From: Nostoc sp. 106C
Lineage (GTDB): Bacteria; Cyanobacteriota; Cyanobacteriia; Cyanobacteriales; Nostocaceae
Assembly: GCF_002154725.1 (NCBI RefSeq)
Contig: NZ_MTAW01000048.1
Location: forward strand, 60,274-124,273
Reading direction: 5' to 3'
Length of the DNA stretch: 64,000 bases
This document shows positions 36,920-46,167 of this stretch, in pieces. Under the pieces are notes generated by a model. That model saw nothing but the letters and a program-made list of their open reading frames with translations. It searched no databases and was not told the DNA's origin. Position 1 is the stretch's first letter. Every line of letters begins with the position of its first letter. Position numbers and translations under genes: made by a program.

Positions 36920-37267
36920 AATTAGGACAAAGCCACAATGTTTATTTATTGGGTAGTTTTCCTGCTCTCAAATATTCATGCAAAAGGCCTATTGCTACCC
37001 AGTCCTCGGCAATTTGATCTAAGAGCAAGCGACTTCAGTCTTGGATAAAAAGAAACAAGCAGGGGCGCAAGCTTTGCGCCTCTACGTTCATCCCCTAAAT
37101 TTATTTATAGGGTTACACTTAGCACTAATCAAAGAACAAAGCGGAGTTGATTGCTCTTGTAAGCTAATAATCATTAAAATTGCATCTCCGCGTCTCCCTT
37201 TCTCCGCGTCGCCGCGTCTTTCTGAGGCTAAGGATTCTGCAACTTAAAGGCGGGTTAGCTTACCTGT
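36920..37267. other. Intergenic region, 348 nt
   Basis: This is non-coding DNA between two convergent genes. A CT/CG-rich low-complexity stretch of the Nostoc intergenic type (TCTCCGCGTC repeated) lies at about 37191-37226. A 68-codon frame here runs through that repeat and is rejected. Confidence 0.5.
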
Positions 37268-38143
37268 TTACTTTTTAGTTTCTGGTGAAGTTGTAGGAGA
37301 TACAGATGGAATAGGAGTTGGCGTAGCCTCTGCTGCTTTGTTAATTTCGTCTTTGTACTGAGCAGGTGCTAAAGCTGAGGCTGTATTAAACAGAGGTTTA
37401 GCTTCTGTAACTTTGCCTTGTTGCTTCAGTAGCATCGCTTTAGCCAAAATAGGGCGAAAATCCTTGGGATCTTTCTTGACTGCTTGGTCGTATGCAGAGA
37501 GAGCTTGAGTATAACGTTTCTGAGAGGCATGAACAGTGCCTAAAAGTACCTGCACAGCAACTGTATCTACACTTCCAGGCTGAATTTTATTTGCTTGCGG
37601 TGCGGCAGACAAAGTATCTTGCAATAAACCAATAGCTGCTTCAGGGCGTTGTTGGCTTAAAAGAAGAGAAACCATTCCTTGTAAAGCTTTCAAGTCACCT
37701 GGTTTTGTAGCCAAAATAGAACGGTAAGCTTGGGCTGCACCTTCCTTGTCACCAATTTGCTGCTTTGCTTGAGCCAGCAGTACTGCATATTCTGTCTGCT
37801 CTGGATTAAGTTTGGCTAGCTTTTCTAAAGGTTCAATTACTCCCTGAATGTCTCCTTCTTTGATACTTAACAGTTCTAGCCTTGCCTGTAGCAGTCCTTT
37901 GAGAGCAGTCTGATTTTCAGGTTCCCGTTGCAAAACCAGTTGATAACCCCGGGCTTCATCTTGCAGTTTTGATTTTTGGTCAGGGGAAGGTAAATTGCCC
38001 TTGGTGCTGGCGTTATTCTGGGTTGGGGGTTGTGTATTATTATTATTAAATGCAGAAATTAGGGGAACCATTGAAATTCCCACAAAAGCAAGAACTGCCA
38101 GAGCCAATACGACCTTAACTATCCAGCTGCGCGGTTGAGACAC
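37268..38143 (-). CDS. Membrane-anchored TPR-repeat protein
   Basis: The 291-residue protein has one N-terminal transmembrane helix (IVKVVLALAVLAFVGISMVP). An Asn/Gln/Pro linker follows, then several tetratricopeptide repeats (EYAVLLAQAKQQIGDKEGAA, AVQVLLGTVHASQKRYTQAL, FRPILAKAMLLKQQGKVTEA). The tail is Thr/Pro/Ser-rich. TPR proteins of this layout scaffold complexes at the thylakoid or plasma membrane of cyanobacteria. The specific partner is unknown. The start is GTG (MSQPRSW). Confidence 0.82.
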   Translation of the reverse strand: MSQPRSWIVKVVLALAVLAFVGISMVPLISAFNNNNTQPPTQNNASTKGNLPSPDQKSKLQDEARGYQLVLQREPENQTALKGLLQARLELLSIKEGDIQGVIEPLEKLAKLNPEQTEYAVLLAQAKQQIGDKEGAAQAYRSILATKPGDLKALQGMVSLLLSQQRPEAAIGLLQDTLSAAPQANKIQPGSVDTVAVQVLLGTVHASQKRYTQALSAYDQAVKKDPKDFRPILAKAMLLKQQGKVTEAKPLFNTASALAPAQYKDEINKAAEATPTPIPSVSPTTSPETKK

Positions 38144-38510
38144 AAGACTTATTTCTCCTGAACTTTAATGACATTATCATTTACATAAATCCGAAAGTTA
38201 AAAATTTCCAAAACTTTGCGGAATACCGTCGATTGCCTGTGAATTTTATAACAAATAACTATCCACGCTGCTAAAGTAAGTGATGACTTTAGGAGGAACC
38301 GTCAGAATTCTACCTATGATATGCTTCCCGAAACTAGTCTAAAGACGCTAAATTACACATTTAGTATCCAAAAGTGTATTTAGAATGCTATAGAGCGCTC
38401 AGTCGTGGTTTGTTGAAAGCAAATATACTTTCATCAGCCGCACAAACGCTCTTTTCAGCTGCCTTCGTAAAATCCCACAATGGGATGTGTCTCCGCCGCA
38501 AGGAGTTTTT
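38144..38510. other. Divergent promoter region, 367 nt
   Basis: The region lies between the TPR gene (minus) and the OB-like gene (plus). It is mixed AT-rich sequence with a small ATCCCAC/GTGGGAT-like dyad near 38471-38486 just before the latter. No RNA gene is seen. Confidence 0.45.
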
Positions 38511-39524
38511 ATGAATTCCGACCTGATGCCGTCGCCTGAATCGTCCAACTCTTCTGCCTCTAACCAGGGCCCAACTAAAGCAGAGGCAGCCGCTAATGTT
38601 CCTACAGTAGCAGCCCAGTCCTCTAAACTTGAGAATTCAACTATTAACCCTAGTGAGACTGCCTCAAATGGGAACTTCGCTAATCGGCAGCAACCGATTC
38701 CGCCTCCCAGTGAACCGATGCAGTACCGCGCTATCGGGTTAGTTCGAGGTCGCTACCGTGCCAGCGACGAACAATTTACTCAAGGTAATCTGCTGACCGC
38801 AGATGGTGTAGAGCTCAATGCCGTGCTCCTAGGACGGATTATGAGTTTAGTCAAGAATCACTTGGATTTAGAACAAGAACATCTGTGGGTAGTTTATCCG
38901 CGTACAAGACAAGAAAATGATACATTGCACCTCCAAATTGTCGGAGTTTGGGAGCCAGAAAAACTGGCTAAACATCTGACAGAAGAGGACGAGCAAGATT
39001 TGGAGTCAGAAGAATTACAGATCCCAGATGATAGTGTATCTGAGAGTTCCGACGAGATTACAAGCACCCTTAAACCCTCATCAGACATTCCTGATGGTGG
39101 TTTCTCTGTTCGTGGTGAAGTAGTCTACCAGTCTTATGACGCTAAGAGCTTAGTAGTCAAAATCAAGCAGGCTCCGCGCAAACCAACTGACAAACCCAAA
39201 TATTTTAAGTTGAAACTGACCGGTGTTCTGACTACCAAAGCTGTAGGTAAGTTCTGGGACTTTCAAGTCAAGCGGGAAGCTGATGTATTGGCAATAGAAA
39301 CTGCTGAAGCGATCGCCGATCTACCCAAAAAGCGCAGACCACCTTTCAAGGGTGGCCCTCGTGGTGGTATGGGTGGTGGCAGAAAACCATTTCCGCCCAG
39401 ACGAAATGGCGAAACCCCACGCCCAATCAAGAAAATAGGCGGCGACTCCTCTGCTGTGTCGAAACCTGTACCGAAAATACCAGCGCCTAAGCCGATCAAA
39501 CGAACGAAACCGCCCCAAGATTAA
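38511..39524 (+). CDS. Conserved cyanobacterial protein with basic RGG-like tail, possible RNA binding
   Basis: The 337-residue protein has a disordered Ser/Asn/Pro-rich N-terminus. A folded middle follows (PMQYRAIGLVRGRYRASDEQ, HLWVVYPRTRQENDTLHLQI, SVRGEVVYQSYDAKSLVVKI) that suggests beta-barrel (OB-like) modules. The tail is very basic and Gly/Pro-rich (KKRRPPFKGGPRGGMGGGRK). The tail is typical of nucleic-acid-binding proteins, but the function is unknown. ATG 38511 is preceded by AAGGAG at 6 nt, so it is preferred to the upstream TTG/GTG candidates. An acidic stretch of about 25 residues lies between the two beta modules. Confidence 0.75.
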   Translation: MNSDLMPSPESSNSSASNQGPTKAEAAANVPTVAAQSSKLENSTINPSETASNGNFANRQQPIPPPSEPMQYRAIGLVRGRYRASDEQFTQGNLLTADGVELNAVLLGRIMSLVKNHLDLEQEHLWVVYPRTRQENDTLHLQIVGVWEPEKLAKHLTEEDEQDLESEELQIPDDSVSESSDEITSTLKPSSDIPDGGFSVRGEVVYQSYDAKSLVVKIKQAPRKPTDKPKYFKLKLTGVLTTKAVGKFWDFQVKREADVLAIETAEAIADLPKKRRPPFKGGPRGGMGGGRKPFPPRRNGETPRPIKKIGGDSSAVSKPVPKIPAPKPIKRTKPPQD

Positions 39525-39619
39525 GGGAGGCAAGGCAGAGGGGGGAGACAAAGGAGCATTTTATTCCTTGTCCTCCTTGCCTCTTTGATTCCTTAGTCCT
39601 CAATCCCCAGTTTCCAATA

Positions 39620-40789
39620 TCAAAATTCGGTCCAGCGGTCTTGAGGTAGAAAAGATCGCTCCATCGGAATTGGGGAAACTGGTTCTGTCAGGGTAAATTT
39701 GCCAGCTTCAATCCACTGTTTCAACTCTAGGGCAACTTGCCTAGATAAAAACAAACTTGCTAGAGGTGCAACACGCACAGTTCTACCCTCAATGGTGACA
39801 CGCCCAGACTTAAGTTGGGCGTAACTCACCAACCCAAACGTAGGACGAACGCGTCGGGGAATGGAAAAGTCTACGATTGGCGCTACTAATTCTTTATCTT
39901 GCACGGCACAATGTTCAACTACTTCTGGGGATAAGACAGGAAGTGGTACACCTACGCCCAACATTAATGAAGGGCCATAGCTTTTGAAATAACATCCTCT
40001 AACCCAACGAGCGTCCATCTGCTTGGCATCACCGATTAAAGCTAAAGTGGCAGCAGGCCCAATCGGAGTATGATTCGCTAAACGTTTTTGTAAGGGAAAG
40101 TGTTGAGTACCTTCCCAGGCGACATAGCCAACACCACCGCCTAAAAAAATCCGCGTCCCAATACCAATTAGTTGTAAATCTGGGTCGTTGAGTAAAGGCG
40201 AAATTGCACCAGGGTTAGAATAAACAGCATTGCCTAAACGTGGTTGTAAAGGACCAAGATAAGTAAAAAGTGGGCGATCGCCTCCATTTACACCCACAAT
40301 AAAATTCTGGTAAAGATTACGCGGATTAAATAAATAAAACTGATTTATCGTTTCCCGCATGATTGTGGTTTCAAATGTGGCTCTTGGGTAACAATCTGTA
40401 ACTTGTCCTTGTGCTCGTACTTGTACAGCTTTACCTGCAATCAAATCTTCTATTACATGACCACCGCCACGTTCGCGAACTTCTTCGCCGTCGATCGCAT
40501 CAACCGGACAACTAGCACCAAGGTATAAATCTACTGCCCCAAAGCCAGAGTATGCTGGAACACCATCTAACCAACAACGGCGAATTTTGATTGGCGGATC
40601 GGTGTGTCCCAGATTAATAATCGCACCACTTGATTCCATCGGCTCAAAAGTGCCTGTGGTTATTACATCAACTTCCTGAGCAACTTGAGTAACACCAACT
40701 TCGGCAACTCGTGCTTTTAATTCTTCAACTGTCAACACCACCGCACGTTGGCAGCTGATTTTCTCGTTAATTTCCGCAATTGTTCGCAT
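39620..40789 (-). CDS. Homocysteine biosynthesis (HcyBio/DUF39) family protein
   Basis: The 389-residue protein matches the HcyBio family that I recall: MRTIAEINEKISCQRAVVLT at the start, the central TTGTFEPMESSGAIINLGHT, DLYLGASCPVDAIDGEEVRE and GIGTRIFLGGGVGYVAWEGT. In methanogens members convert an aspartate-semialdehyde derivative and sulfide to homocysteine, with a ferredoxin-type partner. In cyanobacteria the role is not established. The conserved Cys in LGASCPVD is present. It has no operon partner; the histidine phosphatase gene lies 109 nt upstream on the same strand. Confidence 0.82.
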   Translation of the reverse strand: MRTIAEINEKISCQRAVVLTVEELKARVAEVGVTQVAQEVDVITTGTFEPMESSGAIINLGHTDPPIKIRRCWLDGVPAYSGFGAVDLYLGASCPVDAIDGEEVRERGGGHVIEDLIAGKAVQVRAQGQVTDCYPRATFETTIMRETINQFYLFNPRNLYQNFIVGVNGGDRPLFTYLGPLQPRLGNAVYSNPGAISPLLNDPDLQLIGIGTRIFLGGGVGYVAWEGTQHFPLQKRLANHTPIGPAATLALIGDAKQMDARWVRGCYFKSYGPSLMLGVGVPLPVLSPEVVEHCAVQDKELVAPIVDFSIPRRVRPTFGLVSYAQLKSGRVTIEGRTVRVAPLASLFLSRQVALELKQWIEAGKFTLTEPVSPIPMERSFLPQDRWTEF

Positions 40790-40898
40790 GTTAAATGTAG
40801 CGAATTCATATATTAATTGTGGAGCAATATAGCTGCCACGTGAAATTATTATATTTGTCTCTCATCTAGAAGCTGACGATAAGCGATCGCAACAAGCA

Positions 40899-41588
40899 TT
40901 AGATGGCTTTAATTTGTCCCACTATTTCAATTTTGTTTTGCTCGTTAGCTCGCAACACCACTGAGTCTCCAGATTTTGGATAAATATCGCTGGTGAGTGT
41001 TGTCATGTTGATTTCGTGAGTAATCATCACAATGACGCCAGGAGTGTTACGGTTATTCAAAATAAACTGACGCAGTTGTGCAGTTTGCTGAGATTGCGTT
41101 TTGTAATTACTAAAAAAGGAATTTAGAGTTGGGAAAGGCTCTACTTTTCCCAAATTCATCAGTTTCGCAGTCTCTAAACAGCGACACCATTGGCTTGACA
41201 CAACCCTAGAAACTTGGATTCTCCTACTCCTAAAAGCTTTTCCAATTCTTGTTGCTTGTTGTCTGCCTTCATTTGAAAGATTGCGTTGCGTCGAGCAATC
41301 ATTAAGTCGGAAATCAGGTGGATCGCCAATTCCTGGTGCTAAGGCATGACGCATAATCACTACATAACCTCTTCCTTGGCGAAGACGAGACCAGATTTGT
41401 GCTTCCGAGTTAGCAGAAACATTGGTTATAACAGGTGAAGCTGAACTATCTTTGTTGTTCAGAGATTGTTGAGGTTGCTCGATAGTTGCTGCTATTTGCT
41501 TTTCTTGAGTTTTAGGCTTGTATAAAGGTTTGAGTATTAACAATAGAGCAACCGCACTAAGACCAAAAATAATGTAGCGACGCATCAT
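40899..41588 (-). CDS. Histidine phosphatase family protein, membrane-anchored
   Basis: The 229-residue protein has a single N-terminal hydrophobic helix (IIFGLSAVALLLILKPLY) and a histidine phosphatase fold. The catalytic RHA motif is in YVVIMRHALAPG, the second Arg in SSQWCRCLETAKLM, and the second His in VIVMITHEINMTTL. The family covers phosphoglycerate mutase-like phosphatases acting on many substrates, and the specific one cannot be told. The anchor suggests a periplasmic or lumenal location. A linker rich in Ser/Gln/Asn separates anchor and domain. Confidence 0.85.
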   Translation of the reverse strand: MMRRYIIFGLSAVALLLILKPLYKPKTQEKQIAATIEQPQQSLNNKDSSASPVITNVSANSEAQIWSRLRQGRGYVVIMRHALAPGIGDPPDFRLNDCSTQRNLSNEGRQQATRIGKAFRSRRIQVSRVVSSQWCRCLETAKLMNLGKVEPFPTLNSFFSNYKTQSQQTAQLRQFILNNRNTPGVIVMITHEINMTTLTSDIYPKSGDSVVLRANEQNKIEIVGQIKAI

Positions 41589-42476
41589 GACATACTGTGT
41601 AATTCTGACGAGCAGATATGTGATTACTTGAGATTTTTACCTTCTCTTATGATGCAACTCTTCTCAGGCGTATTCGAGAATCTGCGATCAATTGATGCAA
41701 AAGCAAGATAGTATTATGCCTGTTCGTCAGCAATAATAGCTAAATTTTTTGACAAAGTGCAAAGATACGAAGGAAGAGAATATATAGGTAATCTTGTTGC
41801 AGGCACGGAGTAATCCAGGGCGATCGCCTATCGAGACAGATATAAAATATCATACTTTCACCCCAAGATCAGTCAACTCGTGTTGTAGAGGCAATAGTGA
41901 AAACGTCAGTGATACTTTGCACTACGGCGTATCTGTTGGTGTTAGCTGCAAAAAATTTACTTTAAAGTGTAAGGATGGATACTATTTTTTGGTAAAAGTC
42001 AAGGTAAATTTATCCAGTGCAATGGAGTGTCAAGGGTGCATTTACCAAATACCCAACCTTTGATAACGGTTATCGGTTGAATGTAATATACCTGGGCAAT
42101 CATGCCCTTCAGTCTCACGTAACTATCATGGCTGGAGCAGGCAGTTGACCCACCTTAGACCAACAATTTTAAATTAATATATTTTCGGTTTTAGAAGTCC
42201 TGTAAATACGCTGGTATTTCCATTTGGAGTGTCAACGTTTAAATCCGCTACGTTTTTTCGCTTTCAAGCCACCACACAGTCAGCAACAGAGAATTAGTAG
42301 AAGTCCTGAAAAGAATAAAGAGATCAATACAACAGTCTGGCTGTGACTGCTTCAATTCAACTGAAAACCTAAATCTTATATCCACTCATAAATGATTTAA
42401 GGAGTGCACCCCGAAATAGAAAAATAATTGACGCACCTGATAATTTTCTAATTCGTGAAGGAGCCAAATCGTTCTT
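41589..42476. other. Long intergenic region, 888 nt
   Basis: This is the longest stretch here without a convincing gene apart from the one before glcE. An 89-codon frame at 41794-42063 and a 63-codon frame at 42386-42577 lack family features and ribosome sites. The composition is mixed. I found no tRNA fold, tandem repeat or array. It could hide small RNAs. Confidence 0.4.
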
Positions 42477-43106
42477 TTAAGCCTGTTCGAGCACCCCTGG
42501 TGGTATGGGCACAAGTTGAGGAGTTGACAAGCTGGTTCCTTGTCTGTACCAAATGCCTTCAACCTCAAAAGCCTCAAATTGAGTGGTTAAGATTGCCCAA
42601 GCTCGCTCATTTAGCCCAGCGGAATAAGTCCAGGTGAACTGCCTATCGTTGTGTAATCTTTGTTCTAGTTCGGCTAAATCCTCAGGTAGCCAAAACTGGG
42701 TCATGATCCTTTGAGTGGCAATTTCTGGTGGTGTCTGTAGCATCTCAGCCATTGGCTGATTTACAATGATTTGCTTGCGAGTATCTTGTCTAACGATGCT
42801 CACAGGACGTTCATTTTCCGCAGCCGCAACCATACGGTACAACAACTGTGATGGTATGTGTAGCTGGCTGCAAAACACTCCACCCTCAGATTGCAATATT
42901 CGTTCGGCTGTTTCCGACGATGTAGGTGGTTGTTCAGTTGCCATCCACCCAAAAAATTCAATCGGTTGCTTACAGCCTCTCCATTGAATCCTGACTTTGC
43001 CATTAATTTTACATGCAGTTTCGCTGAGAGCTTCACCGTAGCTTTGAGCTAAGTCAGTAGCATCACGCTTTGTCGGGGCAACAATTGAAACCCCTTCATA
43101 AGACAT
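42477..43106 (-). CDS. Unknown protein with PAS-like central region
   Basis: The ~209-residue protein has a first part (EGVSIVAPTKRDATDLAQSY, VRIQWRGCKQPIEFFGWMAT) that could bind nucleic acid or ligand. The middle resembles a PAS sensor (ENERPVSIVRQDTRKQIIVN, PPEIATQRIMTQFWLPEDLA). I do not recognise a named family. Starts upstream at 43157-43169 would overlap the preceding RHH-type gene by about 20-30 nt. ATG 43106 (MSYEGVSIV) leaves a 31-nt gap and is preferred. The pair is almost certainly one transcript. Confidence 0.55.
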   Translation of the reverse strand: MSYEGVSIVAPTKRDATDLAQSYGEALSETACKINGKVRIQWRGCKQPIEFFGWMATEQPPTSSETAERILQSEGGVFCSQLHIPSQLLYRMVAAAENERPVSIVRQDTRKQIIVNQPMAEMLQTPPEIATQRIMTQFWLPEDLAELEQRLHNDRQFTWTYSAGLNERAWAILTTQFEAFEVEGIWYRQGTSLSTPQLVPIPPGVLEQA

Positions 43107-43137
43107 TTTATAGTTCCATCCAGGTAAGTTGAGGATT

Positions 43138-43593
43138 CTAAGAATACTCACACTCATCTTCTTTGACACCTCCAGAATCTTTATATACTTTTACACCCTT
43201 AGCATCGTGATACACGGAAATTTTGAAAGTTTCTTCCCAAATTTTTTTTCTTTCTTCCTCCGAGATGTCTAAAGCCGATGTGATGATGGCAAAATCCCCT
43301 GGTGTTGGTAAAACTTCACCTTTTGCCAATGCTGGTAGATTTTTGATACCGCAGCGCTTCAGTTCTGCTATGTTGGCTCGCACCAAATCAGCAATTGTTT
43401 TTGGAGCATCTTTTTGAGAGTTGGGGGAATGAGAACCAGTTTTTTTGGCTACCCACTCTTGAGTCATTTCTTCTATAACGTCGCTTTGGGAAATGCCTAA
43501 GCGAGCACAGATGCTTTTAAACTCTAGGGCTAAATCTAGCGGGATATAGCCGCTGATTTGCTTGTAATCATCAGAACGCCTTCTGTCAGTCAT
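43138..43593 (-). CDS. Ribbon-helix-helix-like DNA-binding protein, unknown
   Basis: The 151-residue protein has an N-terminal segment (YIPLDLALEFKSICARLGIS, then SDVIEEMTQEWVAK) that looks like a CopG/Arc-type ribbon-helix-helix preceded by the basic MTDRRRSDDYKQ. The C-terminal half (IADLVRANIAELKRCGIKNL, FAIITSALDISEEERKKIWE) is helical and resembles a helix-turn-helix or dimerisation region. It is first of a two-gene unit with the PAS-like gene. It may regulate that pair, but there is no direct evidence for a target. Confidence 0.55.
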   Translation of the reverse strand: MTDRRRSDDYKQISGYIPLDLALEFKSICARLGISQSDVIEEMTQEWVAKKTGSHSPNSQKDAPKTIADLVRANIAELKRCGIKNLPALAKGEVLPTPGDFAIITSALDISEEERKKIWEETFKISVYHDAKGVKVYKDSGGVKEDECEYS

Positions 43594-43685
43594 ATGCCGA
43601 AATCCTGAATATTACGCTTGTATTTATTTTCTCTCATGAAGTCTGAAATGCAAGACATTTTTGTGAGTCACATTTAAATGACAGC

Positions 43686-43714
43686 TTGACAAAAAAAAAT
43701 GACAAGCCTAGTAT
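43686..43714 (+). promoter_or_regulatory. Candidate sigma-70 promoter of a small RNA
   Basis: A perfect -35 box TTGACA (43686-43691) is followed at exactly 17 nt by TAGTAT (43709-43714), 4/6 to the -10 consensus. No protein gene starts downstream for over 1 kb on this strand. Confidence 0.4.
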
Positions 43715-43719
43715 GGGAA

Positions 43720-43806
43720 ATGGAGCAGTAAGCGGCTGAAGACGAAGAAACGGTAGATACTCTGGAAGCTAGCTGCTTTTGTGGTAGCTAGCTTCTCACT
43801 TTCATT
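43720..43806 (+). ncRNA. Candidate small RNA, ~85 nt
   Basis: Downstream of the candidate promoter at 43686, a perfect 10-bp inverted repeat (GAAGCTAGCT 43765-43774, AGCTAGCTTC 43786-43795) is followed by the pyrimidine-rich TCACTTTCATTT. A transcript from about 43720 to 43806 would contain no meaningful frame. This is a structural guess and no known family is recognised. Confidence 0.33.
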
Positions 43807-44123
43807 TAGGAACCCGCAAGTTTTTTAACCCTGTTATCTTCAGTATATCTGCTTATAAAAATTTTGCAACACTGGATGAGTCATTGAACCAACAATCTTT
43901 AACCTGTAAAAAAAGAGAGTGTCAATAGAAACCTTGTAGCATAGAAGTCTTAGCACTTAATAGAGAATTACTGAATACTCATTTATTATTTGATGATGTT
44001 TAGGCGCGCGATCGCACAGTAGTATAATTACCTTGATAGTCTCTACGCTGAAAACCAAGCTAAATAATTCATGTATAAATCAATTTTAGTTAGCAATTGA
44101 GTATAAATAACTATATATGCATA
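43807..44123. other. Intergenic remainder, ~320 nt
   Basis: This is AT-rich DNA between the candidate small RNA and the 3' end of the MOSC-ATL gene, with one HIP1-related GCGATCGC near 44008. Nothing else was recognised. Confidence 0.4.
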
Positions 44124-44906
44124 CTATAAATAAATCGTTTGGTCTTTCCACAGATAATTTTTGAGAGCGACAAAGCATTTATTTTGTTTCGGCAATAACC
44201 CTGTCTCACATAACACTTTAATACCTTCAGCTTCTAGTTTATTTTTCTGTTCGGGAACATGGGATATTAAATTACCTTGAGAGTCTAATATTCTATGTAT
44301 TGGATAATCAAGTGCAGAAGTTTTCTTGATGTATGTAGGAATAGCTCGCATATAGCTATGATCTACTCCTATTGTTTGAAGTATTTGCTTATAAGTCACG
44401 ACTTTTCCAGATGGAAGTTTTAGGAGTAATTCAAGAAATCGCTCATAGGGCTTTTCTGATAATGCTGGAAATTGATGAGGTGTAATCTGAAAATTACTAC
44501 CAACTTGAACTTGTCCTGATTTGATAACTACACCTAAAATTCCTCGTTTAGCTTGGATGCTAGCTAGTGATTTGACTAAATGCTTGATTCGCTTGCATAG
44601 TTCACAGTGGAAAGTGAGACGAACCGCAGCACCAGTTTCAAAATTTATGAGAGAACCAGGCTGAAAATTTTCAGCTTTTACGCCTTGGATAACAATATTT
44701 TCTCGTAATTCACCAGGAGGAATTGCTAGTTCTGCAATATCTTCATACCTGACAATTAAAACTTGTCTAGGACTGATAGGATTAGCATTAATATCTTCCT
44801 TTATACCATGACCAGATTTTAAGTTTATTTTGGTACTTTCTTTCATCCTAAGACCACGTTCCAGCTTAGTAAAAAGATATAAAATTGAGCCAGTTTCACT
44901 AAGCAT
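44124..44906 (-). CDS. MOSC domain fused to an alkyltransferase-like (ATL) domain
   Basis: Residues ~1-140 match the MOSC domain layout (GSILYLFTKLERG, INLKSGHGIKEDINANPISPRQVLI, then PGELRENIVIQG) with its conserved Cys region in FHCELCKRIKH. Residues ~165-250 match the O6-alkylguanine alkyltransferase DNA-binding fold (YERFLELLLKLPSGKVVTYK, YPIHRILDSQGNL). The acceptor motif PCHR reads PIHR, so the methyl-accepting Cys is lost, as in ATL proteins that bind but do not repair. A single protein combining molybdenum-cofactor sulfur chemistry and alkyl-base recognition is unusual. The start MLSETGSILY is preferred because GSIL aligns with the normal beginning of MOSC. Confidence 0.72.
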   Translation of the reverse strand: MLSETGSILYLFTKLERGLRMKESTKINLKSGHGIKEDINANPISPRQVLIVRYEDIAELAIPPGELRENIVIQGVKAENFQPGSLINFETGAAVRLTFHCELCKRIKHLVKSLASIQAKRGILGVVIKSGQVQVGSNFQITPHQFPALSEKPYERFLELLLKLPSGKVVTYKQILQTIGVDHSYMRAIPTYIKKTSALDYPIHRILDSQGNLISHVPEQKNKLEAEGIKVLCETGLLPKQNKCFVALKNYLWKDQTIYL

Positions 44907-45036
44907 AAATTTTCTTGATAATCTGGATATAGGATTACTGTCTAATTTTTGAAATACACGGATCTAGGTAATGCTCACGAAAATCCGGATATGGTGGACA
45001 ATGCCCACCCTACTAGAATGAAGCTTTAAAAGTATG

Positions 45037-46167
45037 TCATTTTTTTAAATACAGAGATAAGGCATTTTCGCGGAAAATTGCAGTAGCGATCGCCTCCGCT
45101 TCATTCACTGTTAAATCTGAATCTTGAATTGCTTGGTCTAGAACTTCTGCTAATAGTTGGCGGCCCCATTTTGCTCCCAAATAATACAACTCTGGAATTG
45201 AGTGAGCATCAGAGGAATACATGAGTTTACTAGTAGGAGCTAACTCTAGTAATTGCCTGATTGCTTCTCGCATCCCCGATACACTTAAAGATGGTATTGC
45301 CAAACCAAAATCTAAATAGACTTGGGGGTAGACAGAAGCTAAATATCCAGCTTCGCGCATATAAGGATAAGCAGCGTGTAGTAGTACTAAGGGCGCATGA
45401 CGATACTGAGGCAATTCTAAGAGCGATCGCAAGTGTAGAGGATTAGCTAATCGTAAATCTAGATCGGGGTCGCCAAAGCCAGTGTGTAATTGCACTGGTA
45501 GCCGATATTTAGCAGCAATCAATAACGCTTGTTGCAGTAAAAAATCAATCAGAGGTTTATCAACCAGACGTAGTGGCTGATTAGTAAGCTGTTGTTTGAT
45601 TGCGTAAAAGCGAGATGCTGCAACTTCAACAGTCACAGGCTGAACATCCAAACCAGTACGATAACAAACAATGCTCTTGAAGCCGATAACCCCAGGTGGT
45701 GGCGGGTCAATTTCACTAGTGAATCTTGCGAGGAAAGTTGCAAAATCTTCTATTTGGGGAATTAGCTGTTCTGCTATTACCTCCAACCGCAGAATTCTTT
45801 GAACGGGAATTAGTTTTTCATGCCATGAGAGGGGTAGGATACTCTCAACTTCCAATCCGTCATCTAAATAAATTGCTTCCAGGTTGGCAGTACGGAAATA
45901 AAGTCGTGTGAGATTTTCTAATCCTAAATGTTCTCGACGTACTGCGATCGCACTTTCTTCTGCATCACATTCCAGTAAAGCCGCAATTTCCCGCAGACTA
46001 CGCCGATAAAATAAAGTGTGACGGGCATGATTGTTAACTATATCCTCGTCGTATCCTTCTGTAAAAGCAGCTGCATAAGGATAACGCGCAGCTACTTCCG
46101 GTCGAAGCAAGTTATGGGCGTGTTGGTCAATTAAAGGAATATCAGCAAGATTGATTCGCATATTCAC
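45037..46167 (-). CDS. Amidohydrolase family protein (FluG N-domain-like)
   Basis: The 376-residue protein has the metal-dependent amidohydrolase pattern. HxH is in LIDQHAHNLLRP, a possible bridging Lys in VIGFKSIVCYRTG, His in PVQLHTGFGDPD, His in PLVLLHAAYPYMRE and Asp in LMYSSDAHSIPE. It resembles the N-terminal half of fungal FluG proteins, whose C-terminal half is glutamine-synthetase-like. The adjacent upstream gene (46529) is exactly such a glutamine-synthetase-like protein, so the pair looks like a split FluG. The likely chemistry is hydrolysis of a gamma-glutamyl or related amide. Confidence 0.83.
   Translation of the reverse strand: MNMRINLADIPLIDQHAHNLLRPEVAARYPYAAAFTEGYDEDIVNNHARHTLFYRRSLREIAALLECDAEESAIAVRREHLGLENLTRLYFRTANLEAIYLDDGLEVESILPLSWHEKLIPVQRILRLEVIAEQLIPQIEDFATFLARFTSEIDPPPPGVIGFKSIVCYRTGLDVQPVTVEVAASRFYAIKQQLTNQPLRLVDKPLIDFLLQQALLIAAKYRLPVQLHTGFGDPDLDLRLANPLHLRSLLELPQYRHAPLVLLHAAYPYMREAGYLASVYPQVYLDFGLAIPSLSVSGMREAIRQLLELAPTSKLMYSSDAHSIPELYYLGAKWGRQLLAEVLDQAIQDSDLTVNEAEAIATAIFRENALSLYLKK

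Noticed and set aside
37041..37247. 68-codon frame across CT/CG-rich repeats
   Set aside because: Low-complexity intergenic repeat, no domain.
41794..42063. 89-codon plus-strand frame in the 888-nt gap
   Set aside because: No ribosome site, no recognisable domain, irregular composition; kept only as part of the intergenic note.
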